Shown: one piece after another, positions 57,581-64,000 of the stretch
Layout: the number at the start of each line of letters is the position of its first letter
Position numbering within the stretch: position 1 is the stretch's first letter
From: Heterodera schachtii
Taxonomy: Eukaryota; Nematoda; Chromadorea; Rhabditida; Heteroderidae
DNA length: 64,000 nucleotides
Reading direction: 5' to 3'
NCBI GenBank assembly: GCA_023374025.1
Contig: SIJG01000026.1
Coordinates: 1 to 64,000, forward strand
Position numbers and translations under genes: made by a program
Notes under the pieces: model-generated
Told to the model about the DNA's origin: nothing
The model's input: the letters and a program-made list of their open reading frames with translations, nothing else
Database searches by the model: none

Positions 57581-58277
57581 AAAATATGAAAACATTTTTA
57601 ATAACTTTTCAAACACTCCCAAAAATGAAAAAATAATAATTAATGAATAAAAATACATTGGTTTATCATATAAGGAATACAAAATTTACAATTGGAAAAA
57701 TTAAACAAAAAGATATCCAATTTTGTTGGTATCATTTGAAAGCTTAATTTGCGTGCCGGCCCAAACGTGACGGCGCCCAACTGAGCTGCTCCGGGATATT
57801 TTTGTACTTTTTGCCAAAAAATTATTTGCTCATACTGGTGGATGAAAAAACAAATAATTATATAAATGAATAAAATACATTGGTACCATAAAAAATGAAA
57901 TGAACAAATTAAACAAAAAAGACATCACCACAGACATTAATTAAATTTTTAATCCACAGGCATTAATAATCAACATTTTAATTGCTTTTATTCATTTTTT
58001 TGATCCATTTAAACAAAAATTATAAATTTTGGTATATATATTTTTTTGAGTATTTAGGGTAGGATATTTTTGTACTTTTTGCCAAAAAAAAATACACGCC
58101 CATGCCGGTGGATCCGTTAAAAATGCGTATAGTACTTAATAGAAATGGTTTTAAACAATGACACCCCTAAAAATTCAAAAAATAAAAATAAAATAAAAAT
58201 TTGATGATTGGAAATTGGCCAACTGATCAGCTGCTGCAGACAGATCACCCACTGATCACTGATCTCCCCCTATTCTC
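57581..58277. repeat. Duplicated astacin 3' flank
   Basis: Matches 45060-45448 (TTAAACAAAAGGACATC, ATTAATTAAATTTTT, GGCACGAACACATGGATTAG boxes). A fragment of the TTGGGC MITE family lies at about 57720-57795. Confidence 0.6.
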
Positions 58278-58597
58278 TCATGGATGGCCAACAAATGGCA
58301 CGAACACATGGATTAGGGATGAAGCATTATTGGCCAAGAGTGGACTTGGACTCAATTTTTTAATCGGCGGCTGTTCTTCGGCTTGCAAACTTTTGAACCG
58401 TTTTGGCACTCCAGCAGCTTTATAAGACAAGCAGTGGACTTCGTCCACCCGAATGATTTCCTTTGTCTCCGGCTTACTGTAGCCCCAAAAGCTTACGGTA
58501 CCCGCTTCGGCCTTCTGTAAAATTAGTCAATTAAACGGCTTTTTGAAATTAGAAGACCCAACTCACATAACAATGAACCTCAATCCGAGTCCAATTG
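58278..58597 (-). CDS. 3' end of a second astacin-type gene, cut by a gap
   Basis: The last exon (58514-58278) and start of the preceding one (from about 58567 up) match the final exons 45682-45449 and 45809-45735 of the complete astacin gene. The last exon keeps an open frame (KAEAGTVSFWGYSKPETKEI) and gains one codon. The donor (CATTGTTAT|GTGAG) is retained. The rest lies in the gap, or the copy is only a fragment. Confidence 0.6.
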
Positions 58598-58940
58598 NNN
58601 NNNNNNNNNNNNNNNNNNNNNNNNNNNNNNNNNNNNNNNNNNNNNNNNNNNNNNNNNNNNNNNNNNNNNNNNNNNNNNNNNNNNNNNNNNNNNNNNNNNN
58701 NNNNNNNNNNNNNNNNNNNNNNNNNNNNNNNNNNNNNNNNNNNNNNNNNNNNNNNNNNNNNNNNNNNNNNNNNNNNNNNNNNNNNNNNNNNNNNNNNNNN
58801 NNNNNNNNNNNNNNNNNNNNNNNNNNNNNNNNNNNNNNNNNNNNNNNNNNNNNNNNNNNNNNNNNNNNNNNNNNNNNNNNNNNNNNNNNNNNNNNNNNNN
58901 NNNNNNNNNNNNNNNNNNNNNNNNNNNNNNNNNNNNNNNN
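58598..58940. other. Assembly gap (343 N)
   Basis: Unresolved bases; frames crossing it are artefacts. Confidence 1.
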
Positions 58941-59224
58941 AAGAAAGAAAACAGCTCCATTAAACATTGGATAATGAGACGATGCCAAAATGGGGAGACG
59001 GCGGCGATTTGGTGGGAGGACGAAAATTCGAGCAATGTCAGCATTTTTTTGAATGGCAAAAAATGCATTGGGTGAGCAATAAAAAGCATTTGTTAAAATA
59101 ATTCAATTGCGCTTAATTTAGGCCATTGTCTCCGCCACCAGAAGAAGACGAAGCGGGACAAAGCAGCGCGAAAAAGGGGCGTCTTCTGACAATGATGAAT
59201 GACGGGCCCAGTAGACAACAGTGA
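58941..59224 (+). CDS. 3' end of an unknown gene emerging from the gap
   Basis: Exon to 59071 (KENSSIKHWIMRRCQNGETA, then FLNGKKCIG), donor GTGAGC, acceptor TTAATTTAG, final exon 59122-59224 (PLSPPPEEDEAGQSSAKKGR, ending at TGA). The GC-rich, in-frame join and the acidic/basic tail argue that it is real. The 5' part is hidden by the gap. Family unknown. Confidence 0.5.
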
Positions 59225-61000
59225 TCAGAGGAAGAAATTAATTAATTGAGAAATGATCGGTCATAATTCAAAAATATATTTTATGAAGAAAAACCGAAAA
59301 TCTGTGTTTATTTAAATAAAAGGATGTGTAAAAAAATTTAAAAAATGCCAAAATATGTGTGAAACAAAAATAATAATAAGAATTTGTGTAAAAAATCATT
59401 AAAATGGGTTTTTTTATGCAAGGGATTCGAGTCCCAATTTGTCGGAATTCCAATTCTGGTGTTTTTGCCAAAAAAAAAGCCGGGCTCTGCTGCGGTTTAT
59501 GCGTCCAAACAGTGACGATCTCACTTTCCTTGGCCTAATATTTTTTCTTACTTGATCAAGGCCTATTATATTCATAACAAAAATTATTCCCGAAAATACT
59601 CGAAAAGATTAATTAATTTTTTTTGTTCGAAATTACTCTCGAATAAATTTTAATCAAAACTTATTTTTTTAAACGAAAAAATTCGCATATTAATGGTCAA
59701 AATCAATTAGCATCAATTATTGTTAATTGTTTTTCCAGCAATAAAATAGATCGAAACGAGCGCATTTTCCACGTCAACTTCATAATTTTCAATGTGCCCA
59801 TCAAAAGCATTAACAAAATCATTTAGAAATAAATCGTAAACCAAAAAATAAATAAAAATCGTCAATTTTCCTTTAAAACCCTAAAGGGGCGGCTCTATTT
59901 TCAACCCCATTCGAAAGTGGGTTATATTTTAGGGGAGGTTGGAGGGGGGCTTTAATTTTAGTGCTTTTTTAGGATATCCTAAGGAAATTTGGAAGGCTGC
60001 GTTGCCAAGGGGCTGCTGGGGAATTTTCGTTGCTGTTTTGAGTCCATTACATATGTCCATACCTTAGGTTCATATACATTTTCCAAAAAAAAAAATATTA
60101 GAAAGGGTCTTCATCAGTTAAATTGGGTTTTTGACCTCTAATGATCTTAAATTTTCCGATAAAACCATTTTTAGAGACCTCGAGAATATAGGTTTTTTAC
60201 TTAAATTAAAAATATACCCTTGTATTCGGCAATTAGTGTCCATATTTCGCGATTTTATCTCCATATTTCTTAGCCCTATTATACTGCACCACAATTAGAT
60301 TTAATGATTATTAAAAAAAAGTACATTTTAGTTTTACAACAAGACAATTTTTGGAATGCCGAAAAAACATTCTCAGCCATTGAGCCTATCAATAAATTCG
60401 AAGTTCAAAAAATACTGTTTTCGAAGCCGAATGTTCCTTTAGACCTGCTTCCTGGATTGCCGCCCTCCATTTCAAATAAATACTTTTTTTTAATTTAAAA
60501 ATTTTGAAATAAATAACCAAATTTTGAGTCAAATGGAATTTAACGCTAATAATAAACATTAAAATTCACTGTTAAGGCAGCAGAAGCGACACATAACCCG
60601 GCATAAATCCAAACCACGAGACCAATGACAACCAAAAAAGGCATTTCCCTTGCACAATTTTATGATTTGTATAATTGGACACCTTTCGTTCTATATTCCC
60701 GTTGTTTTGTAAAAAAAACGAAACCCGAACTTTTTTATTGACTTTAATAGCCTTAATTATTCGAATCATTAGTTGTCCGAAATAAAGTACTTTAATTTGT
60801 TCCTAATCATTCCTGCTTCTAAAACCGTAAATTTAGGATTTTTAATTTGCTGGAAGATTAAATAATATATTTAAATTGAATATTAAATCTCTGATATATT
60901 TATTTTTATGCATTTTATTTTTCTCATATTTTCTTTCTCATTCGTCGCACGGAGCCCATTTGACTTGTCTCTTAATTTGAACAAATAAATAAATATCTAA
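59225..61000. other. AT-rich intergenic DNA, nothing firm
   Basis: Short frames at 60304-60498 (+) and 60572-60769 (-) have no recognisable motifs and AT-driven composition. An inverted pair of G-rich and C-rich tracts is near 59890-59960. No element end could be fixed. Confidence 0.45.
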
Positions 61001-62903
61001 TTAATTTTTTGCTTTAATATTGTGGTTTGTGCCAAAACCTTCTGTGATTTCTCCGGCCGATTCGACGCAACCATTCTAAAAAATAAATAAATAAATATGG
61101 GAAAATTAATTCATTTTTATTCCCAAATTTCCACCTCAAAATACAGTTGGTTTTTGTGGTGGTGTTCTCGGAAAGCGTTCGGATTGGACAGACTGTGCTC
61201 GTGGAACAGACGGCAAATGCCGCGCACATAGTCAAAAGAGGCACTCTGTGAATATTAATGTGCTATCAATTCAATTTTTTGCAATTGCTCGCCCTTTTAG
61301 CCAGCAGTTTTAAATTAATTAATTAATGTAAATTTTAAAAAATGTGAGTCCCCGTTTTTCGGAAATAATGATTTACATTATGGGAGGGGGGGGGGGGGGG
61401 CTCTGGTACCCGGCCCCATTAGTCGTAAGGGGGGCGGCTGTAAAAGACGTGGGCGGGGGGGGGGGGGACAAAGAGGGGAAACAGGAAAAATTTAAATTTA
61501 AAAAACAAATATTTAAAAAATAAGACTCATTAAAAATTGCATAAATTTTTCCCAATCGGCGCCTATCGGCAAACAAAAAAAGTCTTAAGATAACTCATAT
61601 TATTCGTTATTTGAGCCAAACTTTTTTGTGGATATTTTTGATTTAATTTTTGGCTAGTTTCATTTCTGTGATGAGTGCTATTTGAAATAATTTGCTCGTG
61701 CCATGCAACGAAAGTCGCTGGACAGCACGCAAAGCTCAATGCACGCGGACAGTCCCTCGACGGAGCCGGGCAATCCGTCAAAGACTTCGCGGGGCTCCGT
61801 CTCCAAGCGGTAGTCGGAGAATGCCAAAAACTCGGCACAATTCTCGAAGGGGGAAAGGCTGGCTGAAGGAGGAAAAGCACAATCATAAGAAGTCATTTCA
61901 AATGCCATTGCTTAAATCTTATAATCTCGATCAAGATTATACGTAAATAATGCCAAAAAACTAATCAGTGATCACGGAACGGAACCCATTTTTTAATCCG
62001 TAATTCTCGACTGTTTTACCGGAAGAAAAAATGAAAAGGCATCACAGAAAATGCGTCAGAGAGACAATATTTTGCAAGAAAAAAGAATACCGTAGTTTCC
62101 TTCTTACAATATAACGTATATCTTTTTCTGGAAAGTACTGTATCACTGACGCATTTCCCGATCACTTTTGCTCTACTGATTAAGAAAAAACTGAAAAAGT
62201 TATGCCATTTTGAATTATCTCAAAAATGTCGAGACACAAATGGCCTTGAAATGTGACAAAAAAAACAGTAATTGGCAATTTTCTTGGATGATCTCTGATC
62301 TCCAGACATTAAGCATGGACCAATTAACCAATCAAAGCCTACCCGGGTAGCAAAATTGGCGAAATGTCCGCTGGGAAAAGTCGCCGTTGCGAATGCTCTC
62401 CAGCGCCGCATGCGACGGAAAAGCGTTGCCCGAATGGCCAAAAATGCAATGTTTCTCATGTTCGTAAAAGGTAAATGAATTGCAGGGATGGGAGCCGACC
62501 TGCGAAAAAGCACAAATAATGGATTTTAATTAGCCTAATTAGTGGCAAAATGGACTAATTATAATGTCATAAATTAAAATTCGCTTATTTTTCTAGGTAA
62601 TTTTTAGCATTTTAATCCCATTGGATTATTTGTAGTTCACAATTTTTCACCGTTTCCGTCAATTAGTTCAGTAAATATTGCAGCAGGATTAGTTCGGTAC
62701 GGTACCCGCTTCCCACATACGTGCCGCCCCCGACTGCGCTTATTAACTCACCAACAAATTTGTGCACACGCGCACGCACTCGCGCGGTGTGTTTGCCGCC
62801 TTCTGCGGCATTCGTTCGGTGCCGGCGGCGCTGGCGAGTCGCGCGTTTTCCACCGCCAACCAAATGCGATGGGTCATCTCCGAATTGTTGTCGCAAGGAT
62901 TTT
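61001..62903 (-). CDS. Secreted PAN/apple-domain protein (NOAH/LET-653-like group), partial
   Basis: Exons 62903-62752, 62499-62343, 61862-61702, 61245-61135 and 61075-61001 join with consistent phase. PAN 1 spans exons 1-2: IWLAVENARLASAAGTERMP, NTPRECVRVCTNLL, then PCNSFTFYEHEKHCIF. PAN 2 spans exons 3-4: ENCAEFLAFSDYRLETEP, LSACIELCVLSSDFRC, then SASFDYVRGICRLF. Exon 5 begins NGCVESAGEITEG and stops at TAA. PAN domains in nematodes occur in apical-matrix proteins, often followed by a ZP domain, which is absent here. The third intron uses a GC donor (TGCATG|GCACGA); reading on without it meets a stop seven codons later. Upstream exons probably exist. Confidence 0.7.
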
Positions 62904-63368
62904 CTGCAATTTGACCAATACATTTTAGAATATACACGAAAAGAATTTGCACTTTTTATTAGGCTTTTCGTGCCATTCCGGCACAAGCCCCCGTAGCCAG
63001 AAAACATTTCAGAGGGGGAATACGAAGATTTCTTTTTTTTTGCTCTTCGTGCCTAAATTGTTTTCTAGTGTTATTTTTAAATTTCAGCGCCGGAGAGCAA
63101 AAAATATGCATTTGTAGCCATTTTCGCCAAAAAAGGACTAATTAATGCCATTTGGGGTCAAATTTTCATAAAAAATTTTTTGTTTAAAATTTTATGCATT
63201 TTAAAGTGCGTTTTTAAAACTGCGATTTTTCTGAAAAAATTTTAATTTTTCATTTCGGGAGTTAGTGAATTTCCCCCCCCCCCCCCTTCAGCCCTGGCTA
63301 CGGGCCGGAATCCGGCATAGGGATTTTCATATTAAAACCGTCAGCTTTTCAAGCCATTTTTGGCCTTT

Positions 63369-63827
63369 TCAAGCCCTATTCCCCGACTGATCATTCAGCC
63401 AGCAGCCTTCCGCCGTCCGTCCATCCCCACCTCCTCCTGCAGTTATGGACTGCTCGCTGTCGTTGTCCTCCCCTTTGGCCATTGCCATGTGCTGTCGTCC
63501 CTCCTTCTCCGACACAAGCATTTCGTTAAGCTGTTGTTGTTCATCAATTTCCATCAACATCTTGGCATTTTGGAGTGGCCAAAAGCTTTTTTGGTCTCCG
63601 CCGCCGCCTCTGTCGTTGATGCGCGGACTTCGCCGAATTTCACGCTCACTTTGCAGCGGACCCTTTTTGACCAATTTGTCCAACAGAACGGCTTCATCTT
63701 CAATGGCATTTGCTGCTTGTGATGGCAATGGCAAGTGCCATTTGTGTCCGTTTGGCCAATTCGTCATCCAATTCGGCCAAAAGTGCACCGATTGTTGGCA
63801 CGGCACTGTTGCTGCTACTGCCACGTG
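63369..63827 (-). CDS. Possible upstream exon of the PAN-domain gene, or a separate unknown gene
   Basis: After an acceptor TTTCAG at 63828-63833, two overlapping frames look coding: ARGSSSNSAVPTIGALLAEL, then DDELAKRTQMALAI (stops at ~63700), and a longer one that becomes convincing from AIEDEAVLLDKLVKKGPLQS and continues MLMEIDEQQQLNEMLVSEKE, ending DQSGNRA. A frameshift or an unseen intron may join them. Acidic and glutamine-rich, with no domain recognised. Confidence 0.35.
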   Translation of the reverse strand, partial: HVAVAATVPCQQSVHFWPNWMTNWPNGHKWHLPLPSQAANAIEDEAVLLDKLVKKGPLQSEREIRRSPRINDRGGGGDQKSFWPLQNAKMLMEIDEQQQLNEMLVSEKEGRQHMAMAKGEDNDSEQSITAGGGGDGRTAEGCWLNDQSGNRA

Positions 63828-64000
63828 CTGAAATTTTTTGACAATTTGTGAGTGGGTAATTAACCCAAAGTATGCGTTGATATAGATAATGAATGAATAT
63901 TTGTCTGCTTTTCAATTTAAAAGCACCAATACAGTTAGTTGATAATTTGATTATTAATCCACGAATAAATGCGTACTTATTATATAATTGTTTACTAATT
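63828..64000. other. Right edge, AT-rich
   Basis: Nothing supported. GGGTTAATTACCC at about 63861 partly resembles SL1 but lacks its second half. Confidence 0.4.

Noticed and set aside
63855..63880. Third SL1-like sequence (GGGTTAATTACCC near 63861)
   Set aside because: Only about 12 bases agree and the AAGTTTGAG half is missing; chance similarity.

Overview
This window reads as a nematode genome. It contains two exact copies of the 22-nt nematode SL1 spliced-leader sequence, an astacin metalloprotease with EGF and CUB-like modules, a PAN/apple-domain secreted gene, and many short introns (about 38-60 bp), several of them GC-AG. Exons of about 45-50% GC sit in very AT-rich, repeat-laden intergenic DNA. 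A plant-parasitic cyst nematode (Globodera/Heterodera type) would fit the GC-AG introns and a cluster of ATGCCA motifs, but this is inference; only the nematode assignment is firm.

Layout. 0-5 kb: copies of a tRNA-derived SINE and a 656-bp hAT-type MITE with an 8-bp target duplication. 3.5-33.7 kb: at least ten copies, mostly broken, of a family of predicted secreted proteins with three helix-turn-helix repeats; the copies at 4777-5502 (-) and 10600-11289 (+) are intact. Among them lie a decayed Ty3/gypsy element (6.1-8.9 kb, with its 3' LTR), foldback elements, and a BEL/Pao-type retrotransposon (19.5-22.4 kb) whose LTR carries SL1 and whose 5' leader carries 11 stem-loops with compensatory changes. 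25.1-31.9 kb is an island of ordinary genes: an unknown three-exon gene, a palindrome array plus TATA box with a duplicated non-coding unit, a PDCD6/ALG-2-like penta-EF-hand gene, an RPA1 C-terminal-like gene, an unknown ORF, and the N-terminal part of a Polinton-type polymerase gene.

31.9-43.5 kb is mainly repeats, with an assembly gap (35053-35954), microsatellites, and three hAT MITEs with perfect 8-bp target duplications, two of them nested. 43.6-59.2 kb holds a hypothetical gene, a 24-25 exon minus-strand astacin gene (45449-54426) with a 2.8-kb pentadecamer minisatellite in one intron, a small secreted-protein family (one good copy, two relics), a MULE transposase fragment, and the 3' end of a second astacin gene running into a second gap (58598-58940). 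61.0-63.8 kb is a minus-strand PAN-domain gene.

The least expected observations are the SL1-bearing LTR with its covarying hairpin array and the secreted triple-HTH family. All gene models were spliced by eye from reading-frame and splice-site consistency; no database or alignment was used.
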